DNA from: Bacteroidales bacterium | GTDB taxonomy: Bacteria > Bacteroidota > Bacteroidia > Bacteroidales > UBA932 | Direction: 5' to 3' | Length of the DNA: 43,837 bases | Assembly: GCA_016290415.1 (NCBI GenBank) | Contig: JAEETP010000011.1 | Span: 1-43,837, forward strand | Shown here: positions 24,128 to 31,746 of the stretch, piece by piece | How positions within the stretch are numbered: the first letter of the stretch is position 1 | How the letters are laid out: every line of letters starts with the position of its first letter | Made by a program: the position numbers and the translations under genes | The notes under the pieces: generated by a model | Databases searched by the model: none | The model's input: the letters and a program-made list of their open reading frames with translations, nothing else | What the model was told of the DNA's origin: nothing

Positions 24128-26845
24128 ATGAAAAAAGCGTTTTTGTATCTGCTTGGTATCGTACTGATGGCAACATCCTGCTTGGATATTGCTGATGTAT
24201 ACCAAAGGCTTGACACCCTTGAGCAGAAAGTTGCAGGCCTTGAGGCACTCAACTCCACAGTTTCGGGCCTCTCAAACTCCGTCTCCGCTCTCCAGAACAA
24301 TGTCTATGTAAAGGAGGTTACCGAGACTGCCGAGGGCTATGTCATCAAGTTTACCGACAACACACAGGCTGTCATCAGAGATGGCGTTGACGGCGAAGAT
24401 GGCGAAGACGGCCAGACTCCTACCATTGGTGTGAAGGAAGAAGGCGGCGAACTGGTTTGGACCGTAAACGGACAGGTTGTCAAAGATGAGAGCGGCAAGC
24501 CTGTTCCCGCAACTGTCAAGACTCCCGAGTTCCAGTTTGACAACAATAAGTGGTGGTATCGTTTCGGCCCCACAGACTCCTGGAAAGACTGCGGCGAGAA
24601 GACCGGTCCCGAACCCTCTATCGAAGAGGACGAGGAGTATGTTTACATCAACATTGGCGACAACTCCATTGCAATTCCCAAGGAGGTGATTTCTCCTGCT
24701 ATCGAAGCTATCACCGTTAATTTGGTTCCCAGAAAGAACCTCTTCATCCCCGTAGGCGGGACTGCAGATCTCAAAGATTTCTTCGAGGTTGAACCCGAAG
24801 GTGCCCTGAAGACCTCTGTTAACTTTGAATATGCAGAAGGCGCGTTCACTATCGACAAGAAGGGTATCGTTACCGTTACCGGCAATACCGTTGCCGTTAA
24901 TGAAGCGAACCACGTAGCTGTAAAGATTGTCTCCAAGGCTAACCCTGAGATAAACGCTACCATCAATATCAGGGCTTGTGCAGCTCCCAACAACGAGGAG
25001 ATCGAGTGCACTTGCACTGTTCCCGAGGCTGAGAGAATCTATATGTTCAAAGAAGGTCTTGAGGACTTCAACGCCCTGGCTTCACTTGGTGGCGCTGGCG
25101 CTTTCAACCCCGTTAACCAGTGCCTCGGCGGACTTATGGGCGCCGGCGGTTTGGCAAATATGTATTTCACAACCCAGCCTTTCGGCGGCATTACTCTCCA
25201 GAACGGTCACCTGCATTTTGAGTACTATATCAGCAGCCTCGAAAAACTCAACCCCGATGCAGGTCAGGTAGAGCTCACTTCATCCGGCGCAGACCAGCAG
25301 GAGCGCAACTGGCCCACTACGTTCCTCAAGGACGCTAAGGTTGGCTGGAACGAGGTAGACCTTGCTCTCAGTGAGAGTGGCGAGACTTCTTTAAGTCAGG
25401 GTCCCTTCAATCCCGACGCCATCAAGTGGTTCCGTTTCTTTGTTCCCACATCTGCCGTTCACGAGGAAGCCATTATGGTCAAGAACGTATTCGTTTACGA
25501 GGCAGCTCCTGCCGTTTCTGCCATCAACGTCAAGCTGGTTCCCAGGAAGAACCTCTTCATCCCTGTAGGCAAATCCGTGGATCTCAAAGATTTCTTTGAG
25601 GTTGAACCCGCAGGCGCCAGCAAGGACGATGTTGAATACTCTTATGCAGAAGGTGCTTTCACCATTGATGACAAGGGTATCGTTACCGTTACCGGCAATA
25701 CCGTTGCCGTTAATGAAGCGAACCACGTAGCTGTAACTATTACTTCCAAGGGTAAACCTGAAGTAACCGCTACCATCAATATCAGGGCTTGCGCAGCTCC
25801 CAACAACGAGGAGATCGAGTGCACTTGCACTGTTCCCGAGGCCGAGAGAATCTATATGTTCAAAGAAGGTCTTGAGGACTTCAACGCCCTGGCAACCCTT
25901 GGCGGTGCAGGCGCTTTCAACCCCGTTAACCAGTGCCTCGGCGGACTTATGGGCGCCGGCGGTATGGCAAATATGTACTTCACAACCCAGCCTTTCGGCG
26001 GCATTACTCTCCAGAACGGTCACCTACATTTTGAGTACTATGTCAGCAGTCTTGAAAAACTCAACCCCGATGCAGGTCAGGTAGAGTTGGCATCCGATTA
26101 TGCTGACAAACAGGAGCGCAACTGGCCCACTTCATTCCTCAAAGATGCCAAGGTAGGCTGGAACGAGATTGATTTAGCACTGAGCGAAAGTGGTTTCACT
26201 TCTACAGCAGAGGGTAATCCTCCGTTCGACCCCGCAGCAATCAAGTGGTTCCGCTTCGTTGTTCCCACCTCTGCCGTTCACGAAGAGGCTATTATGGTCA
26301 AGAACGTGTTCGTTTACGAGGAGGCCGCTCCCGTACAGATTACTATCGACGGTGATATGTCCGACTGGGCAAATGTAAAGGGTTCGGTCAACGAATCTGA
26401 CGGCGCCACTTATCTGGAGTTCAAGATGGCCAGCGATGCCAACAATATCTACTTCTATACCAAGAGAGTTGCCAACAGCGCACTCTGGAATGCCGGTGGA
26501 TATCTGTATTATGCACTTGATTATGACAATAATCCTGCAACCGGCACCGGTGACATCTGGGGCAATTCACCTTACGAGTGCATCTTTGTAATATGGCCTT
26601 TTGCCGGCACCGGTGACGCTCCTGCATTTGCAGAGAAACCTCTGGGCGAGAGCATGATGAAACCCAGCGGCTCACTTGCCAACTACAATGCAAACGGCAA
26701 GGCAGATGCTTCTGGCGTTGAACTTGAGTTCTCTATCCCTCGTGCTGACTTCCCTACAATCCCCGATTCTGAAATCACAGTTTACGCATGGGGCAACAAG
26801 AGCGGTGAAAATATGAAAAACTTCCCTCTCAAGATTAAACTCTAA
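24128..26845 (+). CDS. Large DUF4988-type surface lipoprotein with a 271-residue tandem duplication and CBM9-like end
   Basis: A 905-residue lipoprotein (MKKAFLYLLGIVLMATSC, cysteine at 18). Order of parts: a short coiled coil (about 22-58, DVYQRLDTLEQKVAGLEALN); a DUF4988-like region (about 58-165) with a collagen-like GVDGEDGEDGQTP stretch; two tandem units of 271 residues (about 197-460 and 468-735); and a CBM9/DOMON-like beta-sandwich (about 738-905) starting ITIDGDMSDWANV. Each unit opens with a Big_2-like Ig domain (LVPRKNLFIPVG), has a Cys-containing linker (RACAAPNNEEIECTCTV) and ends in a beta-rich module resembling a carbohydrate-binding jelly roll. The glycan-binding role is inference; no catalytic motif is seen. 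The gene has its own promoter and terminator, so it is monocistronic. The two units remain nearly identical over long DNA stretches. Confidence 0.82.
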   Translation: MKKAFLYLLGIVLMATSCLDIADVYQRLDTLEQKVAGLEALNSTVSGLSNSVSALQNNVYVKEVTETAEGYVIKFTDNTQAVIRDGVDGEDGEDGQTPTIGVKEEGGELVWTVNGQVVKDESGKPVPATVKTPEFQFDNNKWWYRFGPTDSWKDCGEKTGPEPSIEEDEEYVYINIGDNSIAIPKEVISPAIEAITVNLVPRKNLFIPVGGTADLKDFFEVEPEGALKTSVNFEYAEGAFTIDKKGIVTVTGNTVAVNEANHVAVKIVSKANPEINATINIRACAAPNNEEIECTCTVPEAERIYMFKEGLEDFNALASLGGAGAFNPVNQCLGGLMGAGGLANMYFTTQPFGGITLQNGHLHFEYYISSLEKLNPDAGQVELTSSGADQQERNWPTTFLKDAKVGWNEVDLALSESGETSLSQGPFNPDAIKWFRFFVPTSAVHEEAIMVKNVFVYEAAPAVSAINVKLVPRKNLFIPVGKSVDLKDFFEVEPAGASKDDVEYSYAEGAFTIDDKGIVTVTGNTVAVNEANHVAVTITSKGKPEVTATINIRACAAPNNEEIECTCTVPEAERIYMFKEGLEDFNALATLGGAGAFNPVNQCLGGLMGAGGMANMYFTTQPFGGITLQNGHLHFEYYVSSLEKLNPDAGQVELASDYADKQERNWPTSFLKDAKVGWNEIDLALSESGFTSTAEGNPPFDPAAIKWFRFVVPTSAVHEEAIMVKNVFVYEEAAPVQITIDGDMSDWANVKGSVNESDGATYLEFKMASDANNIYFYTKRVANSALWNAGGYLYYALDYDNNPATGTGDIWGNSPYECIFVIWPFAGTGDAPAFAEKPLGESMMKPSGSLANYNANGKADASGVELEFSIPRADFPTIPDSEITVYAWGNKSGENMKNFPLKIKL
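24709..26325 (+). repeat. 813-base in-frame tandem duplication inside the surface lipoprotein gene
   Basis: Two direct copies, about 24709-25512 and 25522-26325, with a constant offset of 813 bases (271 codons). One block is identical for 64 bases, silent positions included (24860-24923 against 25673-25736). A further block around 24954-25080 against 25767-25893 has few differences. Other parts, such as the start of each Ig domain, have diverged. This mosaic suggests gene conversion or a fairly recent duplication. Confidence 0.92.
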
Positions 26846-26870
26846 TCATTTTGCTTCTCTTTTAGATACA

Positions 26871-26900
26871 GAGCCCCGGCTATCCGGGGCTCTTTTCTTT
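26871..26900 (+). terminator. Intrinsic terminator after the surface lipoprotein gene
   Basis: A 9-base perfect stem (GAGCCCCGG at 26871-26879 with CCGGGGCTC at 26884-26892), a 4-base loop and the T-rich tail TTTTCTTT. Its tail overlaps the -33 element of the next promoter. Confidence 0.9.
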
Positions 26901-26930
26901 TGCGTATTTGCAGCTATTGGGCTAATTTAG
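26899..26930 (+). promoter_or_regulatory. Promoter directly abutting the GH92 start codon
   Basis: TTTG at 26899-26902, 20 bases, then TAatTTAG at 26923-26930. Only four bases (TGGT) separate the -7 box from the ATG at 26935, so transcription should begin at or beside the start codon, giving a leaderless mRNA. Confidence 0.6.
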
Positions 26931-26934
26931 TGGT

Positions 26935-28965
26935 ATGAAACTGATTGCACTGTTTGTGACTCTTTTGGCCGGCATCCTGCCGGTGCGCGAAATAGACACC
27001 CGTATAGGCTGCGCGGTGGCGGACTCGCCCACGGCCAGCATTTTTGGCGCCGGCGGCGAAGTTGTGGGCAACACCCTCCCCTGCGTGACCACGCCCAACG
27101 GTATGACCTACTGGACCCCTGCCACCTGCATCTCCGACCAGAAAGGGGTCACCCCCTATCGCTGGGAGGCGCCCGAGTGGATGGGTTTCCGCGCCTCTCA
27201 CTGGCTGGACGGCAGTGCAACGCAGGACTACGGATCTTTCTTTATCATTCCGGACTGCAAACCGGTGCCGCTGGACCACTCGCAAGAAGAAGCGCAGCCC
27301 GGCTATTATCGCTACGGCGGCCACTGCCTCACGGGCTTTGGCCGCAGCGCCATAATGAAACTGGAGTGTAAAAAGCTCACATTTGGAGCCAACACGCAGT
27401 ACAACGACGCAAACCTTAGCTGGGATCGCGAAACGGGCGAAATAAGGGCAGAAAACCCCGTGCATCGCATTTATAACGGCTGGGGCAAGCTGGCTGGCTA
27501 TTCATCGTGGGCGGTGGTGCGGTTCAACAAGCCCATAAAGGCCGTCAAGCCCATCGGCCGGATAATGTACGAAATAGAATTTGAGGATACCCCCGGCCCA
27601 CTTCTGGTGCGTATGGGCACCTCTTTCACCAGTCTGGAAGGAGCCGCCGCAAATCTGGAGAGCGAGATTCCCGACTGGGACTTCGACGCCGCCAGAAGCC
27701 GCGTGGAGGCCATCTGGGAGCAGCGTCTGGGTATGATAGAGGTCGAAGGTGGCGACCCCCAGGTCAAAAAACACTTCTACACCTCATTCTGGCGCGCCTC
27801 GCTAAGCCCCCGTATGGTAAGCGACATAGATGCCGAGCCCGACTTTGACGATTTCAACCTTTGGGATACTTTCCGGGCACTGCACCCGCTGCACACCATA
27901 ATCCAGCCCAAGCGCAGCGGCGAAATGATGCAGGCGCTGGTGCGCAAATACGAGCGCGGCGGCTGGATGCCTATCTTCCCTATGTGGGGCAGTTATACCA
28001 GCGCTATGATTGGCGACCACGCCGCCAGTGTGATTGCTGACGCCTACACCAAGGGCATCCGCAATTTCGACTATAATAAGGCCTGGGAGGGCATCCGCAA
28101 GAATTGCTCTGAGACGCCTTGCGATTCGCTTTATATAGACGGTCGCGGACGGCGGGCGCTGGAGGTTTATATGCGTCTGGGCTTTCTGCCGCTGGAAGAG
28201 CACGTGAAATATGCTTTCCACGCCAACGAGCAGACCAGCCGCACGCTGGAATATGCCTACGACGACTGGTGCGCTTCGCTGCTGGCGCGAGAGCTGGGAA
28301 GCAAAGAGGATTATAAAGCGCTCACGGCCCGCGCCGGCAACTGGCGCAATGTGTTTGACCCGCGCACCCGCTACGCCCAGGGCCGCCACGAAGACGGCAC
28401 TTTCCTGGACGAGGATAATTATCTTAAAAAGACATCATTCATAACCGAAGGCACCCCCTGCCACTACAGCTGGTTTGTGCCGCAGGATATCCCCGGCCTG
28501 ATAGAGTTTGTGGGGCGCGAGCTGTTCGAGGAGCGGCTGGATCTGATGTTCAGCGAGAACCGCTACTGGCACGGCAACGAGCCTGGCAATCAGATTGCTT
28601 ATCTTTACGATTACATCGGCCGGCCGGAGAAATGCCAGGCGGCGGTGCAGGAGATTATGCGCACCGAATACCGCAACAGTCCCGGCGGCCTGAGCGGCAA
28701 CGACGATGCGGGGCAGCTGTCGGCGTGGTACGTTTTCGCTTGTCTGGGGTTCTACCCGGTTTGTCCCGGCAGCGCCGAATATGCCCTTGGAATACCCGCT
28801 TTCGACAGGATTACAATCCATCAGGAGAATGGGCGCGACTTCACGATAAACAGGAAAGCCGCCTCTAAGACGGCCTTCAAGCTGGGCTGCAAACGCCTCA
28901 AACGCCCCTTCATCTCCCATCGCGACATTACCCGCGGCAAGACCCTCACCTTCTACTGCAGGTAG
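26935..28965 (+). CDS. GH92 glycoside hydrolase (alpha-mannosidase family)
   Basis: A 676-residue exported protein with a short signal (MKLIALFVTLLAGILP). It belongs to the GH92 group whose N-terminal sandwich reads IDTRIGCAVADSPTASIFG and GFRASHWLDGSATQDYG. Catalytic-domain motifs: GGWMPIFPMWGSYTSAMIGD, FITEGTPCHYSWFVPQD (Glu 505, probable general acid), YWHGNEPGNQIAYLYDYIG and LSGNDDAGQLSAWYVF (Asp 590 and 591, probable base region). Characterised GH92 enzymes are calcium-dependent exo-alpha-mannosidases acting on host or yeast mannans. This one is somewhat shorter than the usual 720-760 residues. This subgroup's sugar specificity is unknown to me, so alpha-mannosidase is a family-level call. 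It has its own promoter and is followed by an inverted-repeat element. Confidence 0.92.
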   Translation: MKLIALFVTLLAGILPVREIDTRIGCAVADSPTASIFGAGGEVVGNTLPCVTTPNGMTYWTPATCISDQKGVTPYRWEAPEWMGFRASHWLDGSATQDYGSFFIIPDCKPVPLDHSQEEAQPGYYRYGGHCLTGFGRSAIMKLECKKLTFGANTQYNDANLSWDRETGEIRAENPVHRIYNGWGKLAGYSSWAVVRFNKPIKAVKPIGRIMYEIEFEDTPGPLLVRMGTSFTSLEGAAANLESEIPDWDFDAARSRVEAIWEQRLGMIEVEGGDPQVKKHFYTSFWRASLSPRMVSDIDAEPDFDDFNLWDTFRALHPLHTIIQPKRSGEMMQALVRKYERGGWMPIFPMWGSYTSAMIGDHAASVIADAYTKGIRNFDYNKAWEGIRKNCSETPCDSLYIDGRGRRALEVYMRLGFLPLEEHVKYAFHANEQTSRTLEYAYDDWCASLLARELGSKEDYKALTARAGNWRNVFDPRTRYAQGRHEDGTFLDEDNYLKKTSFITEGTPCHYSWFVPQDIPGLIEFVGRELFEERLDLMFSENRYWHGNEPGNQIAYLYDYIGRPEKCQAAVQEIMRTEYRNSPGGLSGNDDAGQLSAWYVFACLGFYPVCPGSAEYALGIPAFDRITIHQENGRDFTINRKAASKTAFKLGCKRLKRPFISHRDITRGKTLTFYCR

Positions 28966-28976
28966 TCGCGGCAGAT

Positions 28977-29093
28977 AATAGCCGGATGCCTGAAAGGATT
29001 TGCGACCGGCGTTAGCGAGGGAGGGGACCGACCGAGCGTCAGGGAGCAAAACTTTCAGGCGGAGGCATCTGCCGCCGCAGGCTAGCGGCTATT
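28977..29093. repeat. Imperfect long inverted repeat between convergent genes
   Basis: AATAGCCG at 28977-28984 pairs with CGGCTATT at 29086-29093. Just inside, GATGCCTGAAAG (28985-28996) pairs with a split arm CTTTCAGGC...ATC around 29052-29069. The loop holds a GC-rich stretch (GCGAGGGAGGGGACCGACCGAGCG). There is no T-tract, so it is not a standard terminator. The right arm runs into the stop codon of the FISUMP-like gene. It fills most of the 123-base gap. Confidence 0.6.
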
Positions 29094-29706
29094 CGCAGAC
29101 GGGGCGGATGGGGTAGCCGCGGAGGCGACGGTAGAAGTAGGCGTAGTGGAAGTCGGAGCTGAAGAAGAGTTCCATAGCGCAGTTGGCGTGGTAGGGATGG
29201 CGGGTGGCGGTCCAGTAGCGGCCGGCGCTGCCTGCAAACAGCACCTCCTGCCCCTCTTTATAGCCCGCCGCCGGCAAGAAGATGCTCCCGCCGGTGGTGC
29301 GGCTGGTCACCCGGTAACCGTTTACGCCCTCCAGCGTAGTCCACTGCCAGTCACACTGCTGCACCAGCTCGTTCATCTCTGTGAACGTAGGCATTCTCCA
29401 ACCGCCTCCAAGCCGCACCTGTGCGGCATCGTCTTCGGCATCCAGCTGCCGGTTGAGGATGAACCGCTCGGCATACCTGGCGGGATTGGCGCTCCAGTAA
29501 TAGGTGTCGCCGGAATAATCAGCCTTGACGGCAGTCTCGCCCCAAGCATAGAAATCGCCGCTGCCCTGAGGCACGTCTGCGCCCAGATTGCAGGAGGCCC
29601 ACTTCACGCTGAGGCCCATATCCACGGCCGCAGGCTGCGCAACGGACACCGCCGCCGGAGCTAACGCCAGCAGCAGGGAAACAAGCAACTTTGCTGGGCC
29701 CTTCAT
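29089..29706 (-). CDS. Exported FISUMP-like / DUF1566-type protein
   Basis: A 205-residue protein with a signal peptide (MKGPAKLLVSLLLALAPAAVSVAQ, no lipobox). The mature part matches the Fibrobacter succinogenes major paralogous domain group, common in Bacteroidota surface proteins: VDMGLSVKWASCNLGADVP, GDFYAWGETAVK, LGGGWRMPTFTEMNELVQQC, GSIFLPAAGYKEG, GRYWTATRHPYHANCAMEL and GYPIRPVCE at the end. Function is not known; the fold is related to C-type-lectin-like or sulfatase-modifying-factor-like domains, so ligand binding is possible. Its start lies 2 bases after the stop of the ABM-domain gene, in a three-gene leftward operon with the DUF4832-like gene. Confidence 0.85.
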   Translation of the reverse strand: MKGPAKLLVSLLLALAPAAVSVAQPAAVDMGLSVKWASCNLGADVPQGSGDFYAWGETAVKADYSGDTYYWSANPARYAERFILNRQLDAEDDAAQVRLGGGWRMPTFTEMNELVQQCDWQWTTLEGVNGYRVTSRTTGGSIFLPAAGYKEGQEVLFAGSAGRYWTATRHPYHANCAMELFFSSDFHYAYFYRRLRGYPIRPVCE

Positions 29707-29708
29707 CG

Positions 29709-30362
29709 CTATTTGACGGGCAGCTTGAAGCTCTCTACATCAAGCGTTCCAAGCGCCTGTATCTGAGGCACCAGACGGGTAAAATGCTCTGCAGCGGAGT
29801 GTTTATCCAAAGACTCCTGATCTTTCCAGGTTTCGAAAATGAGCATCTTTGCAGGATCGGTGGTACTCAGATACAAATCGTAGGCGATGTTGCCTTCGTC
29901 GGCAAGCGAGCTTGCCACAAGCTCTTTGCAAAGAGCTATCACGGCCTCGCGGTTTTCTGCAGAAACGGTGGTGGGGCAGTTGAGCCGGAGCACAAAATCG
30001 CCTTCGGGTTCTGCACCTGCCTGCATCTGCTGCAAAACGGTGGTTGCCAGGGCGCTGGTCTGAGGCACAATGTCTGCAAAGTGCTGGCTCGCAGAGTGCT
30101 TGTCCAGCGATGCCTGATCGGCCCAGGTCTCAAAAATCAGGAACTTTGTAGAGTCGGTCGCACTCTCCATCAGGTCAAAGGCAATGTTGCCTTCATCTTC
30201 GCGGGAAGCAGCCACGTGCTGCTTGCACAACTCAATGTACTGGTCGCGGTTTTCGGGAGAGACAGTAACAAGGCAATTGAGGCGCAGGGGGCCTTCTGCC
30301 TTTTTGGGGGCGCAGGATGCCAGCATAAGCAAGGTGGCTGCTGCAAGAATGATTTTTTTCAT
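29709..30362 (-). CDS. Lipoprotein with two tandem ABM (antibiotic biosynthesis monooxygenase-like) domains
   Basis: A 217-residue lipoprotein (MKKIILAAATLLMLASC, cysteine at 17). It contains two copies of the dimeric alpha/beta-barrel ABM domain. Copy 1, about 27-110: LRLNCLVTVSPENRDQYIEL, EDEGNIAFDLMES and FLIFETWADQASLDKHSAS. Copy 2, about 125-207: LRLNCPTTVSAENREAVIAL, ADEGNIAYDLYLS and MLIFETWKDQESLDKHSAA. The copies clearly stem from duplication and could pair within one chain. ABM proteins such as YgiN or LsrG are quinol monooxygenases or isomerases and are usually cytoplasmic; an exported lipidated tandem form is atypical. The conserved His near HSA and the Glu of FETW are kept in both copies. 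Its substrate is unknown. Confidence 0.88.
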   Translation of the reverse strand: MKKIILAAATLLMLASCAPKKAEGPLRLNCLVTVSPENRDQYIELCKQHVAASREDEGNIAFDLMESATDSTKFLIFETWADQASLDKHSASQHFADIVPQTSALATTVLQQMQAGAEPEGDFVLRLNCPTTVSAENREAVIALCKELVASSLADEGNIAYDLYLSTTDPAKMLIFETWKDQESLDKHSAAEHFTRLVPQIQALGTLDVESFKLPVK

Positions 30363-30374
30363 ATTAAGGTTATT

Positions 30375-31706
30375 TTATAGATCTGCATCAAACTGGATTT
30401 TCTGGGTCGGGAGTATATAGTCCGACTCTATGGTGACATCGCTGCCGTCGGTGGGCTTTTCTACTTGCACCAGCCTCTCCTGGCCGGGACACAGGCCCTT
30501 GAGGGAGGTTTTGCTGCGCACGCCGCCCACCGCCAGAAAAGCATCGCGATATATGGGGGCGATGCCGGTGTTGGTTACTCTGGCGATAGTGTTCTTGTCG
30601 TTGGTCTTGAGCTCTGTGATGGCAAAATTGTAGCCGCTGAACATACTGGCCTCCTTGAATCGCTCTGCCGTGCCGTAGGTGCCGCCCGGAGCGTCATTTG
30701 AAATCATAAAGGTGATGTGATACTTCTCCGCGGCCTGCTCCCAGGTGACGCCGTACATCCCTTCGGGATTCAGGAAGTTGCGCTGGTCAGAAGATCTGTA
30801 ATAACTGATTTCGCCGCCGCAGGCGCCTGTCATCCAGCGGACGCCCTTCCCTATTGCATCCCAGCACTCTTCGTTATAGTCACCTTCGTGATCCTTGTGC
30901 ATAAAACTGTCGTCGAACAGGCCGAAGGTGAGCGCCATAAGCGACTGATCTTTGACTACCGGAGAACTGTCGGCCGCATCTATGGATATTAGCCAGGGTA
31001 TCTCAAGCGCCCCTGCTAAATAAGTCAGGAACTCTTTCTGATATTCGTTAGACGGGAAATTGATGCCGCGCTTGAGCGGTGTGCCGTAGATGTGATATTC
31101 GCTCCAGTGGCCGAATCCGACCTCAACAAAGGCGATGCGGGGGTCACTCTTGTATACCGCATTGAAATCGGTATAAAACTGCTTGGTGAACCACTGCAGC
31201 TCGGCATTGGTCCAGTCGGCATAGTATGTGGGGCCGTCTTCGTTTTTGTAATAAGTCTCGTTGTAATCATCCAGGGCCTTGATATAGTCGGGCACGGCGG
31301 TGGTGCCGGCCTTGCCGTCCACATCGCGGCTACCGGGATATTCATAGCGGAAACGCACCACTGCCTGGTGATTGCGCGAGGCCACATCGTCCAGCCAGGA
31401 GTTAAACGAGCTCCAGTCGTACTGGATATTACCGTCTTTTTTGCCCTTGACCACCTTGCAGGGAAGGCAATAGGCATATTCCAGGGAAATGGACTGCCCG
31501 TAGGAGCCGTGGCGGCCGCGGGCATTGTCGCTCCAGAGCACAAGTCCGGTAGAGGGCTGCACCGCATCTACACGGCTCTTAATGCTCACGGAAGAATAAG
31601 TGTCGTCGATAACCGGCTCTTCAGGGTCAATCGGCTCAGGCGGAAGCGGCTGGTGATGGCACGCAGCCAGCATATATAGCATCAAAAGGGTAAGTATTCT
31701 TTTCAT
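30375..31706 (-). CDS. DUF4832/DUF4874-type lipoprotein, probable TIM-barrel glycosidase-like
   Basis: A 443-residue lipoprotein (MKRILTLLMLYMLAAC, cysteine at 16), followed by a Pro/Glu-rich linker (PLPPEPIDPEEPVIDD). The N-terminal half looks like a glycosidase TIM barrel: GLVLWSDNARGRHGSYG, QAVVRFRYEYPGS, ELQWFTKQFYTDFNAVYKSD and RIAFVEVGFGHWSEYH, where the Glu of FVEVG and the Glu of WSEYH are candidate catalytic acids. The second half contains GVRWMTGACGGEISYY and the DUF4832-like beta part (VTNTGIAPIYRDAFLAVGG). Such DUF4874-DUF4832 proteins are uncharacterised to my knowledge. First gene of the operon with the ABM and FISUMP-like genes (gaps of 12 and 2 bases). A TAacTTGC box at 31714-31721 is 7 bases before the start. 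Confidence 0.8.
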   Translation of the reverse strand: MKRILTLLMLYMLAACHHQPLPPEPIDPEEPVIDDTYSSVSIKSRVDAVQPSTGLVLWSDNARGRHGSYGQSISLEYAYCLPCKVVKGKKDGNIQYDWSSFNSWLDDVASRNHQAVVRFRYEYPGSRDVDGKAGTTAVPDYIKALDDYNETYYKNEDGPTYYADWTNAELQWFTKQFYTDFNAVYKSDPRIAFVEVGFGHWSEYHIYGTPLKRGINFPSNEYQKEFLTYLAGALEIPWLISIDAADSSPVVKDQSLMALTFGLFDDSFMHKDHEGDYNEECWDAIGKGVRWMTGACGGEISYYRSSDQRNFLNPEGMYGVTWEQAAEKYHITFMISNDAPGGTYGTAERFKEASMFSGYNFAITELKTNDKNTIARVTNTGIAPIYRDAFLAVGGVRSKTSLKGLCPGQERLVQVEKPTDGSDVTIESDYILPTQKIQFDADL

Positions 31707-31734
31707 AATGGCAGCAAGTTAGAAATAATATGGT

Positions 31735-31742
31735 TAACTTTG
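31735..31742 (+). promoter_or_regulatory. -7 box abutting the sialate O-acetylesterase start
   Basis: TAacTTTG, a full match to the Bacteroidota -7 element, ends 4 bases before the ATG at 31747. No good TTG is seen 19-21 bases upstream, so confidence is limited. If used, the mRNA would be leaderless. Confidence 0.45.
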
Positions 31743-31746
31743 GTGT

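Noticed and set aside
24860-25736. CRISPR-like repeated blocks
   Set aside because: Only two copies, 813 bases apart and in a continuous reading frame, with no spacers or cas genes; it is a protein-domain duplication.
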